IMG/VR virus record: IMGVR_UViG_3300025000_003491
Coordinates: 1-39,823 of that record
From: a virus
Length of the DNA: 39,823 nucleotides
Strand: one strand, 5' to 3'
In this document: in pieces, positions 30,037-36,357 of the stretch
Layout of the letters: every line of letters starts with the position of its first letter
Position numbering within the stretch: position 1 is the stretch's first letter
The notes under the pieces: model-generated
What the model was told of the DNA's origin: nothing
Databases searched by the model: none
What the model saw: only the letters and a program-made list of their open reading frames with translations
Made by a program: the position numbers and the translations under genes

Positions 30037-30516
30037 ATGGCTAAAGAAGAGCGTCTATTTTCCGAAGATGTCAGAATAAATAAATATAAGCTTGAAATTG
30101 AATGTGAAAAACAGGCAAGTATTTATTTTTATTGGGCTGAAAAGCTTGCCGATGCAAAGAATAAGTTGAATGAAAAAGAAGATGCGCTGAAATTGATAAC
30201 CGCCCAAAAAGATTTGGAAATCAGAAAAAATTGGGAGGCGGAATATCTTGCGGTAAATGGAAAACAAACCGAGGCCGGGATAAAAGCGATATTGGAAAGT
30301 GAAATACAATCAGCAAGGGAAAATATCCGCGATGCACAATCTGAGGTTAATTATTTGATCGCGGCGGTATCGGCAATGGATCATCGTAAATCAGAATTGG
30401 ATAATTTAACTACGTTATTGGTAAAAGGATTTTATGCAGCGCCGAATGGGGGGAAGCGTGAAGGGCCGGTTGAATTGACACAACGGGATATCAGAAAGAA
30501 ACTGAGGAAGGAATAA
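30037..30516 (+). CDS. Coiled-coil phage protein of the recombination operon (159 aa)
   Basis: The protein is helical with likely coiled coil over residues 15-120 (YWAEKLADAKNKLNEKEDAL), then DHRKSELDNLTTLLVKGFYA near the end. I know this layout from uncharacterised phage proteins encoded close to SSB and RecA genes. A recombination-mediator or SSB-partner role is a guess from position. No signal or metal motif. Confidence 0.7.
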   Translation: MAKEERLFSEDVRINKYKLEIECEKQASIYFYWAEKLADAKNKLNEKEDALKLITAQKDLEIRKNWEAEYLAVNGKQTEAGIKAILESEIQSARENIRDAQSEVNYLIAAVSAMDHRKSELDNLTTLLVKGFYAAPNGGKREGPVELTQRDIRKKLRKE

Positions 30517-30517
30517 A

Positions 30518-30805
30518 ATGAAAGGGTTGGCAATCATAGGTATTATTTTTATGTTAATATTGTCCGTTATTATTGACGGGATGATTCTTGTTATTTTATG
30601 GAACTGGTTTATTGTTTCGTTGTTTAGTTTACCTGCATTGACTATTCCTTATGCAATCGGAATAAGTTCTATAATTTCTTATTTACGGCCATATACTAAA
30701 AGTGATAGTAATAAAAAAAGTAGTATAACTGAATTAATTGGCGTAACAATAGCCAAGTCGGTTTTATTTTTACTATTCGGATATATTATCCATTTATTTA
30801 TTTAA
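30518..30805 (+). CDS. Small membrane protein (95 aa)
   Basis: Three hydrophobic helices (about residues 5-28, 33-55 and 73-94) are separated by a charged loop (RPYTKSDSNKKSS). The block ALTIPYAIGISSI resembles small phage membrane proteins seen in replication or recombination operons. It starts two bases after the previous stop. Possible role in membrane anchoring; unknown. Confidence 0.65.
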   Translation: MKGLAIIGIIFMLILSVIIDGMILVILWNWFIVSLFSLPALTIPYAIGISSIISYLRPYTKSDSNKKSSITELIGVTIAKSVLFLLFGYIIHLFI

Positions 30806-30815
30806 GGAAGGAAAA

Positions 30816-31088
30816 ATGAATAAAATTCGCAGAGGGCAGATTCAGGAAGCGATTGATCTGTTGGAAAATGCCAAAGGAATTATTGAAAGTTGTAAAGATG
30901 AAGAACAGGAATATATTGATAATATGCCTGAACCGCTTCAAAATAGTGAAAGGGCCCAAAATGCTGAAAATGCTGTAAGTAATTTGGATGAAGCTGAGTA
31001 TAATATTTCTGATATTATTGAAACTTTGGAGGACGCGGTTTCCAATATTGATAATGCTATAAATAGTGCCGAGCAGGCCAAAGAATGA
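30816..31088 (+). CDS. Acidic coiled-coil protein (90 aa)
   Basis: MNKIRRGQIQEAIDLLENAK is followed by a conserved-looking DEEQEYIDNMPEPLQNSERA block and two more heptad helices. The block with N-x-P-E-x-L-Q-x-S-E-R is familiar from small phage proteins of unknown role. SD AAGGAAGGAAAA. Likely a helical hairpin that dimerises. Confidence 0.7.
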   Translation: MNKIRRGQIQEAIDLLENAKGIIESCKDEEQEYIDNMPEPLQNSERAQNAENAVSNLDEAEYNISDIIETLEDAVSNIDNAINSAEQAKE

Positions 31089-31282
31089 AAGTACCGCCTG
31101 AAGTAACATTAAAAGTAAATATAACGGAGGTTCATTTTACCCGTAAATTCAATTTTGGCAATTATGAAACAATGGATATTGGGTATGTTGCAACAGTAGC
31201 GCCGAATCAAAAGCCGGAGGACGTAATCAAAGCGTTGGATTTAGAAACAATCAAATACAGAAAATGGAGAACAGAAAAGTGA
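31085..31282 (+). CDS. Hypothetical small beta-rich protein (65 aa)
   Basis: The gene overlaps the previous one by ATGA. The sequence FTRKFNFGNYETMDIGYVAT resembles a motif in small phage and archaeal proteins next to SSB genes (KFNLGNYE then alternating hydrophobics). It is probably a single beta-sheet domain. Its stop overlaps the GTG start of the SSB gene. A role with SSB is inferred from position only. Confidence 0.65.
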   Translation: MKVPPEVTLKVNITEVHFTRKFNFGNYETMDIGYVATVAPNQKPEDVIKALDLETIKYRKWRTEK

Positions 31283-32412
31283 AAAAGAAAAGCAAAAGCA
31301 ACAGTTTGAAGAATAGAATGAAAAGAAGCTATGAAAATCGGGAAGGCCGCAGTAGATCATCCGCTTTAGATTTCAGTAAACTTGACGATATTAAATTTTT
31401 TGAACCAAAGCTAGATAAAAATTATATTGACATTGTTCCATATATAATTACTACAAAGAATGATCCTCTTATCCATTCAGGGGACGCTGAACTTAATGAC
31501 CCATCATATATGCTTGAATTGTATTTGCATACATTTATTGGCCCTACCCATGCGGAAATAATCTGCCCGAAATCCAATTTTTTTAAAGAATGCCCGATAT
31601 GCAAACAAGCACAAGAATTAAAAGATGCTGGGAAAAAAGATGACGCTGGTGAATTATGGCCTTCTTTGTTCTGTTATTATAATGTAATAGATAAAACTAA
31701 ACCGGAAGAAGGTTTGAAAGTATTCAAGATAAAATTCAATAAATTTGAAAAACAATTGGTAACAGCCGCAAGGGTGGCAGCAACAATTGCAAATGATGAT
31801 GAAGATGACAAACCAAGCAATAGCGCGGAAAATTATATTGATTTTAGCAGTATTGATGACGGTCAATCAATCAAGTTTTGGGGAGAAAATGTAACAAAAG
31901 CAATAAAAGGCAGACAATCAACATATCTTGAATTTTCAAATTTTACTTTTACAAAACGAAAAACTGCATTGGATGAATCTTTGATGGATGAAGCGGTAAA
32001 GTTTGATACTTTGATGAAGATTCAAACTCCCAAACAAATAGAAACCTTGCTATATGGCGAAGATAAAGAATCCGATGATGAAGATGAAAAGCCCAAGAAA
32101 GGCACTTCCAAAAAGAAACCCGATATTGATGACGATGATGAGGACGAACCGCCCAAGAAAACTTCAAAGAAACCTCCGGCCAAAAAGAAGCCGATTGAAG
32201 AGGACGACGATGAAAAAGATGACGAGGACGATGAAGAAGAGGATACTGATGAAGATGCGGATGAGTCCGATGATGATACGGATGAGGAAGATGAAGCGGA
32301 GGAGGATAACGAGGATGAGACTGACGATGATGAAGATGATGAGCCGCCCCCGGTAAAGAAAGGGAAAACCGTAATCGGGAAAAAGCCAGTGCCTCTAAAA
32401 AAAAAGAAGTAG
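31279..32412 (+). CDS. gp32-like single-stranded DNA-binding protein, zero-frame product (377 aa)
   Basis: Ligands His84, Cys96, Cys105 and Cys108 (ICPKSNFFKECPICK) give the spacing of the T4 gp32 zinc site, H-x11-C-x8-C-x2-C against H-x12-C-x9-C-x2-C. The N-terminal basic arm (KNRMKRSYENREGR) and DIVPYIITT block also fit. The tail from ~residue 265 is a very long Asp/Glu run broken by Lys/Pro blocks. GTG at 31279 is chosen over an ATG 15 bases upstream because GGAG lies nine bases before it and GTGA overlaps the previous stop. A -1 shift near the end would add 43 residues. Confidence 0.85.
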   Translation: MKKKSKSNSLKNRMKRSYENREGRSRSSALDFSKLDDIKFFEPKLDKNYIDIVPYIITTKNDPLIHSGDAELNDPSYMLELYLHTFIGPTHAEIICPKSNFFKECPICKQAQELKDAGKKDDAGELWPSLFCYYNVIDKTKPEEGLKVFKIKFNKFEKQLVTAARVAATIANDDEDDKPSNSAENYIDFSSIDDGQSIKFWGENVTKAIKGRQSTYLEFSNFTFTKRKTALDESLMDEAVKFDTLMKIQTPKQIETLLYGEDKESDDEDEKPKKGTSKKKPDIDDDDEDEPPKKTSKKPPAKKKPIEEDDDEKDDEDDEEEDTDEDADESDDDTDEEDEAEEDNEDETDDDEDDEPPPVKKGKTVIGKKPVPLKKKK

Positions 32413-32537
32413 AAAAAAATAAATGTCCGGCAGGGCATAAATTCGGATTAGATCATGACAAGTTCAAGGAGGATTGCGAAGAATGCGATATATGGGCTGA
32501 ATGTATGAGACGAAAAAATCAGTTGAAGAATAAATAA
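32395..32537 (+). other. Probable -1 programmed frameshift site and C-terminal extension of the SSB
   Basis: Nine A then G (32397-32406) contain the heptamer A_AAA_AAG in the SSB frame, the slippery site of E. coli dnaX. The SSB frame stops six bases later (TAG 32410-32412). In the -1 frame, translation continues for 43 codons: KCPAGHKFGLDHDKFKEDCE is followed by EC, a Trp and another Cys, and the frame ends at TAA 32535. I recall similar CPxGHxFG-C-C-C tails ending other phage gp32-like SSBs. The -1 frame has no start codon before the motif. A homopolymer sequencing error is the alternative. Confidence 0.65.
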
Positions 32538-32557
32538 ACGCATATGGCGTCTATAAT
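32529..32557 (+). promoter_or_regulatory. recA promoter of the TCTATAATAT family
   Basis: TATAAT (32552-32557) is preceded by TC and followed by AT, with AATAAA 17 bp upstream. The -10 lies inside the stem and loop of the inverted repeat 32542-32574. SD AAGGATGATACC precedes ATG 32593. Confidence 0.6.
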
Positions 32558-32580
32558 ATAAGTAGACGCCATATTTTTAT
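32542..32580 (+). terminator. Terminator hairpin overlapping the recA promoter
   Basis: ATATGGCGTCTA (32542-32553) pairs perfectly with TAGACGCCATAT (32563-32574) around a nine-base loop, followed by TTTTAT. It would end the SSB operon. The recA promoter -10 is inside the same sequence, so a transcript starting there (~32564) lacks the left arm and cannot form the hairpin. Confidence 0.7.
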
Positions 32581-32592
32581 AAGGATGATACC

Positions 32593-33681
32593 ATGACCAA
32601 AAAAGCATCGATGGATATAGAAAAAACTATTTTGCATAAAGAAAAGGAAAGTAAATCGCGTATATGTTTTCCGACCGGATCGGATTTGATGGATATCCAG
32701 GTTGGCGGCGGTGTAACAAAGGGATATCCGGCTGGAAGGATAATAAATATAGTTGGCGATAAATCCAGCGGAAAAACATTCATGGCGATTGAAGTTATCG
32801 TTGCCGCGTATTATAAATATAAAGAACGTATGAAATGGGTATACGATGATTGCGAATCCGGTTTTTCTTTTGATACCAAAAAACTATACGGCGTGGAAAT
32901 AATGCCGTTGGATCAAAAGAAAAGGACAAAATCAAAAACAGTCGAATCCGCATATTGTAATATACGATTATTTCTTGAATCATTAAAAGATAATGAACTT
33001 GGTATTTACGTCATAGATTCTTTGGATTCGCTTAACGACAAGGAAGGCGAAAAAATAGCAGACGAGCAGTTCACAAAATTCAAGAAAAGGAAATTATCAC
33101 CGCAGGAAAAAGAGGACAAAGAAAAAGGTTCTTACCGCATGGCGAAACCCAAATATTTGTCCAATACTTTTTTCCCTTCATTGTCTGATTTGATTGAAAA
33201 GAAAAATGCATTATTGATTATCATATCTCAAGTCAGATGCAATCTTGATCCGATGAGTTTTGAAAAATATACGCGGGCTGGAGGAAAGGCAATGGATTTT
33301 TATTGCCATACGGTTTTATGGCTTGCGAGTGTAGAAGATATAATAAAAAAAGGCATTCCGGTTGGAGCGGTTACAAAAGCAAAAAATGCGAAAAGCAAAA
33401 CACCAAGGCCGAGGCGAAGCGTATTTGTAAAACTTTTATTCGATTATGGAATAGACAATATCCAAAGCAATGTAGATTATTTATATGATATTTTGACGCC
33501 AAGAGGGAAATTGATAAAGAATCCATCCGGGGAATGGGATGGGGAAAATATGTCCCGGTTGAATCTTATAAAATATATCGAAGAACATAAACTTGAAAAA
33601 GAATTGAAAAAAAGGACGGCTGAAAAATGGGAAGCGATAGAGGAAAGCGTGAAGAGCAAACGGACTCCAAAATACCAATGA
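32593..33681 (+). CDS. recA-like: RecA-like recombinase (362 aa)
   Basis: The product has Walker A VGDKSSGKT (55-62), Walker B IYVIDSLDSL near residue 137, an L2-region block ISQVRCNLDPMSFEKYTRAG then GKAMDFYCHTVLWL, and a basic helical C-terminus. It matches phage RecA/UvsX-type strand-exchange proteins. It should form filaments on ssDNA and cooperate with the SSB just upstream and the SbcCD-like pair. It has its own promoter placed within a terminator. Confidence 0.9.
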   Translation: MTKKASMDIEKTILHKEKESKSRICFPTGSDLMDIQVGGGVTKGYPAGRIINIVGDKSSGKTFMAIEVIVAAYYKYKERMKWVYDDCESGFSFDTKKLYGVEIMPLDQKKRTKSKTVESAYCNIRLFLESLKDNELGIYVIDSLDSLNDKEGEKIADEQFTKFKKRKLSPQEKEDKEKGSYRMAKPKYLSNTFFPSLSDLIEKKNALLIIISQVRCNLDPMSFEKYTRAGGKAMDFYCHTVLWLASVEDIIKKGIPVGAVTKAKNAKSKTPRPRRSVFVKLLFDYGIDNIQSNVDYLYDILTPRGKLIKNPSGEWDGENMSRLNLIKYIEEHKLEKELKKRTAEKWEAIEESVKSKRTPKYQ

Positions 33682-33911
33682 AACTACATGAAGAAATGGG
33701 AATAACAAAAACAGAAGCGTATGAGTTATGGCGAGATTATCAGTTATTGATACGAGTAAATAAAAATAGAAAAGATATAATACATTTTTTAAGTAAAAAT
33801 TATAGCGTTATTGCCTATTTTGCGGCATTGGCCCTAGAAATTGTTACGGTTGATTTAACTACAAAAGCGATAATTGAAGGAATTAAAATTGATAAAGAAA
33901 CCCAAGCGTAA
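33678..33911 (+). CDS. Hypothetical protein (77 aa)
   Basis: The start at 33678 overlaps the recA stop (ATGA). An upstream in-frame ATG inside recA is possible but its SD is too far away. The product (MKLHEEMGITKTEAYELWRD) begins with a helix-turn-helix-like stretch, then FLSKNYSVIAYFAALALEIV, a hydrophobic helix that may be buried or membrane-bound. Not recognised. Confidence 0.55.
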   Translation: MKLHEEMGITKTEAYELWRDYQLLIRVNKNRKDIIHFLSKNYSVIAYFAALALEIVTVDLTTKAIIEGIKIDKETQA

Positions 33912-34278
33912 AAAATTACCATCCATAAAAAGATTGCGGAACAAAATTGATCAATTGTTCAATAAATATATTCGGGAACGGGATAAAGCTTGTATTATAA
34001 CCGGTGAAACAAATGCATTATCCTGTTCACATTATTATGATAAAAAGAATAATCCTTTTCTTCGATGGGATGAACGGAATGCCCACGCAATGACAATAAA
34101 AATGCATTGGCTCCATCATCACGGAAGAGCGCCTGATTACGCCTTATGGATGTTTGAAAACAATTCCATGGAATTCATGAAGCAATTAGCTATTGATTCA
34201 AAAAAGCTGGTAAAATTGAACAGGAAAAATTATAATGATTTATTGAAATATTATCAGGATAAATTGGATAGCCTATGA
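33889..34278 (+). CDS. NinG/Rap-like recombination endonuclease (129 aa)
   Basis: The sequence RERDKACIITGE, then LSCSHYYDKKNNPFLRWDER, then NAHAMTIKMHWLHHHGRAP follows the NinG/Rap layout (C-x-x-C-G ... GH ... R-F-x-x-x-N-x-H-x-Q-C). It acts on Holliday junctions and D-loops in lambda. Here several zinc cysteines are replaced. TTG at 33889 is chosen over an in-frame TTG 15 bases upstream because AAGGA lies eight bases before it. It is placed behind recA, as expected for recombination intermediates. Confidence 0.7.
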   Translation: MIKKPKRKKLPSIKRLRNKIDQLFNKYIRERDKACIITGETNALSCSHYYDKKNNPFLRWDERNAHAMTIKMHWLHHHGRAPDYALWMFENNSMEFMKQLAIDSKKLVKLNRKNYNDLLKYYQDKLDSL

Positions 34279-34784
34279 AAATATGGATAAGTTTGGTTTT
34301 GTTTTTTATTGCAGTATCATCGGGACCAAGCTCAACAAGCATTCCGGTGATAGAACCCAGAATAATAAAACATTATCAGACTTATTCCATACCCGAAAAA
34401 TATCATTATATTGTCATAAATAGCGCAAGCAAAAACGGAATACCGATATGGTTATTCTCAAGGTTGATAGAAAAAGAATCAAGCTGGAACCCAAAGGCGT
34501 ACAGGAAAAATAAAAATGGATCGAAGGATATCGGGATTGCTCAATTCAATAATAAATATATTGCTGATTATATCTGGTTTGATAATGATGGCAAAAAGTT
34601 TGATCCATGGAACGCCTTTGAATCCATTCCGGTAATGGCCAGATATCTGAAAAGATTATACGACGCTACAAGCGATTGGAGTTTGGCGGTATTGGCTTAC
34701 AATGCCGGATTAAGCCGGGTGCTTGAAAACAAAGTACCGAAAAGCAGTATGGAGCATATGGAAATTATTATGAAAATATATTGA
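34275..34784 (+). CDS. Lytic transglycosylase, SLT type (169 aa)
   Basis: A signal peptide (MKIWISLVLFFIAVSSGP) is followed by an SLT domain: FSRLIEKESSWNPKAYR with catalytic Glu68, KDIGIAQFNNKYI and LAVLAYNAG. It should cleave peptidoglycan glycan strands outside the cytoplasmic membrane, during lysis or entry. It overlaps the NinG-like gene by ATGA and lies far from the main lysis genes on the opposite strand. Confidence 0.88.
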   Translation: MKIWISLVLFFIAVSSGPSSTSIPVIEPRIIKHYQTYSIPEKYHYIVINSASKNGIPIWLFSRLIEKESSWNPKAYRKNKNGSKDIGIAQFNNKYIADYIWFDNDGKKFDPWNAFESIPVMARYLKRLYDATSDWSLAVLAYNAGLSRVLENKVPKSSMEHMEIIMKIY

Positions 34785-34792
34785 AATTTTCC

Positions 34793-34820
34793 TTTATTTT
34801 TTGATTAAATGTTCTATAAT
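34793..34820 (+). promoter_or_regulatory. Promoter giving a probably leaderless transcript
   Basis: TATAAT (34815-34820) is preceded by TC and followed by AT; the -35 position reads TTTATT, as at 3615. The ATG of the lipoprotein is only six bases downstream (34827), so transcription should begin at or within a base or two of the start codon. Confidence 0.6.
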
Positions 34821-34826
34821 ATAAGT

Positions 34827-35270
34827 ATGAAAACATTCAAATTATTTCTTGCGGCTTTGGTTCTTTCGGGTTGTTCGCCTTTTTATCTGAATACCGAAGG
34901 GTATTCTGTCAAGGACGGCGATCTTGAAGAATCGTGGAAAAAAACGGCATCTTATACTTATATATGGGAAGAGCTGGATGCTGAACAATATATAAAATCC
35001 CCGCATGAATTTGAAGATGACGGCGGCGGCGATTGTGAAGATTTCGCTGTTTATTTAATGTACCTTTTGGGGAAGAAATCTGAATTGGCAGGCGTACTAT
35101 TAAACGGAACAACTTTATTCCATGCGCTTGTAATATATAATGGAAAATATCTTGATCCACAAGTTTACGGTAAATACTATACTAAAGATGAATTTATATT
35201 GATAAAAACATATAATTATGATTATATGATGTTTGCGGCTACAAATGGCGGAACAAAAAATATATGGTAA
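34827..35270 (+). CDS. Lipoprotein with transglutaminase-like cysteine protease fold (147 aa)
   Basis: A lipobox signal (MKTFKLFLAALVLSGC, Cys16 lipidated) leads into a domain with GGGDCEDFAVYLMYLLG (Cys70), TLFHALVIYNG (His99) and LDPQVYG (Asp110). This is the Cys-His-Asp order of transglutaminase-like and related bacterial cysteine proteases. It should sit on the membrane facing the periplasm and could cut or cross-link proteins or peptidoglycan peptides. ATG 34827 is used because the upstream ATG lies before the promoter -10; no SD is present. Confidence 0.75.
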   Translation: MKTFKLFLAALVLSGCSPFYLNTEGYSVKDGDLEESWKKTASYTYIWEELDAEQYIKSPHEFEDDGGGDCEDFAVYLMYLLGKKSELAGVLLNGTTLFHALVIYNGKYLDPQVYGKYYTKDEFILIKTYNYDYMMFAATNGGTKNIW

Positions 35271-35482
35271 ATATATTACGAACCAAGAAACCGGTTGAAT
35301 GTGAAATGTGGCTAAAAGATCCAAAAACCGGGATGCTTACCAAATGTAAAAATAAAATTGATTTTATATGGACAAGATCGGGTGGATTTCTTTGCGCCAA
35401 ATGCACAAACAGAATGCATAAAAGATATCCAAATTACGGCAAGTTTATCGACGCCAAAAAATATTTAAGCAAAATAAAGTAA
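35264..35482 (+). CDS. Small zinc-finger protein (72 aa)
   Basis: The gene overlaps the lipoprotein gene by seven bases. Four Cys (Cys13, Cys28, and CAKC near 44-47) with basic flanks suggest a zinc ribbon, for example GFLCAKCTNRMHKRYPNY. It probably binds nucleic acid. It is the last gene of the rightward run and faces the leftward lysis genes. Not recognised. Confidence 0.65.
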   Translation: MVNILRTKKPVECEMWLKDPKTGMLTKCKNKIDFIWTRSGGFLCAKCTNRMHKRYPNYGKFIDAKKYLSKIK

Positions 35483-35570
35483 CCGGGTGCCCCTTGCCCG
35501 AATTGAACGGACGGCCTCATCATCCGGTATGGATTCACACCTGATAGCCGGGGCATTTATTTATCCGGTT
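35481..35570. other. Inverted repeat with tRNA-like features between convergent genes
   Basis: AACCGG-g-TGCCCC (35481-35493) is complementary to GGGGCA (35550-35555) and CCGGTT (35565-35570). On the minus strand the inside reads like part of a tRNA: a T-arm GTCCG-TTCAATT-CGGGC with a perfect GTTCRANYC box (35500-35508), then AAGGGGCACC. A GCCCCGG 5' arm gives only five acceptor pairs, and I cannot fit a D-arm or a normal anticodon loop. It may be a decayed tRNA or a bidirectional terminator for the convergent runs. Confidence 0.35.
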
Positions 35571-36067
35571 ACTAATTCTTTTACATATAAAACCCATCCG
35601 GCAAATCCAACAACACCTATTCCGATACAGCCTATTTTCCAATATAGAATCTCATTCAGTTTATTGTTTATTTCCTTCTTCAATACGCCCAAGGACGTTT
35701 CCAAACTCAATACCGATTTCCCTGATTCTTTCGCTTGATCCTTTAGCACTACTATTTCCGATGATGAGCTTTCCAACTGCGTCGATACTATTGACAGTAT
35801 ATTTTTCGAGTCTGTTAAATCCTGTTTCAATATTTTTATATCTTCCTGAGAGAGATTCAATTGATTTCCCAATTCCGTCAATTGTATTTCCGAGGCCGTC
35901 AATTCCAGATTCAATTTTTCGTTGGTTATCATTAATTGATTTTGCAAGGATTTCAAGTTCAGAAACTCTATCTTTGATATTTTCATTGTTTCTTGACTGA
36001 ATAAACAAACCGGCAAGAAAGAAAACAATGCCGATGATAATATAAGGAATAATTTTCTTGAACACAT
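35561..36067 (-). CDS. Spanin-like coiled-coil protein with signal and C-terminal membrane segment (168 aa)
   Basis: The N-terminus MCSRKLFLILSSALFSFLPV is a signal-like segment. A ~95-residue coiled coil (QLMITNEKLNLELTASEIQL) and a hydrophobic helix near the C-terminus (GCIGIGVVGFAGWVLYVKEL) follow. Codon use is like the other genes. The ATG at 36067 is five bases from AAGGAG (36073-36078), which also ends the holin gene. A second frame lies inside it. Topology and place after holin and amidase suggest a role in outer-membrane disruption; this is inference. Confidence 0.65.
   Translation of the reverse strand: MCSRKLFLILSSALFSFLPVCLFSQETMKISKIEFLNLKSLQNQLMITNEKLNLELTASEIQLTELGNQLNLSQEDIKILKQDLTDSKNILSIVSTQLESSSSEIVVLKDQAKESGKSVLSLETSLGVLKKEINNKLNEILYWKIGCIGIGVVGFAGWVLYVKELVTG
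35661..36065 (-). CDS. Nested overlapping gene: N-terminal membrane anchor plus coiled coil (134 aa)
   Basis: The GTG at 36065 is seven bases from the same AAGGAG used by the 36067 gene. The frame lies wholly inside that gene. It encodes a clean anchor (FKKIIPYIIIGIVFFLAGLF) and a helical body (VSELEILAKSINDNQRKIES). A membrane-anchored coiled coil is the layout of an inner-membrane spanin (Rz), and Rz1 genes are known to lie within Rz. The arrangement suggests a similar two-for-one gene. One of the two frames may still be chance. Confidence 0.5.
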   Translation of the reverse strand: MFKKIIPYIIIGIVFFLAGLFIQSRNNENIKDRVSELEILAKSINDNQRKIESGIDGLGNTIDGIGKSIESLSGRYKNIETGFNRLEKYTVNSIDAVGKLIIGNSSAKGSSERIREIGIEFGNVLGRIEEGNKQ

Positions 36068-36069
36068 TG

Positions 36070-36357
36070 TCACTCCTTGGGCTTTCGTTTCAGGAGATTG
36101 GAATACAGGTTATATCCGTATGCACCAAGCGCCGCGTGGACAAGCGAATTTACCGCGTATGACGCCAAAACAAACGGCTTTTCAGTAGCAAAAAGCAACA
36201 AGGAAGCCAAAAGCGGGAATAGTACATACCCCTGCTTGAACCTGTTTTTTCTATCGAAGGATTTCAATAAAGCCGTAAGAAATACCACGCCGATCAAGAA
36301 TAAAGGATCGATCCCAAGTTCCTTGAACAATACCAAAGCCTGATTTATTGCTTCCAT
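36070..36357 (-). CDS. Putative holin (95 aa)
   Basis: Three hydrophobic segments (about residues 16-32, 44-58 and 62-82) with a basic tail (NLLKRKPKE) fit a class I holin. The layout FLIGVVFLTALLKSFDRKNR, then FKQGYVLFPLLASLLLF, resembles phage holin families I have seen beside amidases. The ATG overlaps the amidase stop by one base. It would form the membrane lesions that release or activate the amidase. Confidence 0.65.
   Translation of the reverse strand: MEAINQALVLFKELGIDPLFLIGVVFLTALLKSFDRKNRFKQGYVLFPLLASLLLFATEKPFVLASYAVNSLVHAALGAYGYNLYSNLLKRKPKE

Noticed and set aside
32022-32438. Ser-rich minus-strand frame antisense to the SSB tail
   Set aside because: Antisense of GAT/GAA/GAC repeats reads as Ser and Phe; no SD, and it covers the SSB acidic tail.
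35487-35738. Plus-strand 83-codon frame starting PLARIERTASSSG
   Set aside because: It has no SD and runs antisense through the tRNA-like repeat and the spanin-like gene; such translations are typical of antisense tRNA-like DNA.
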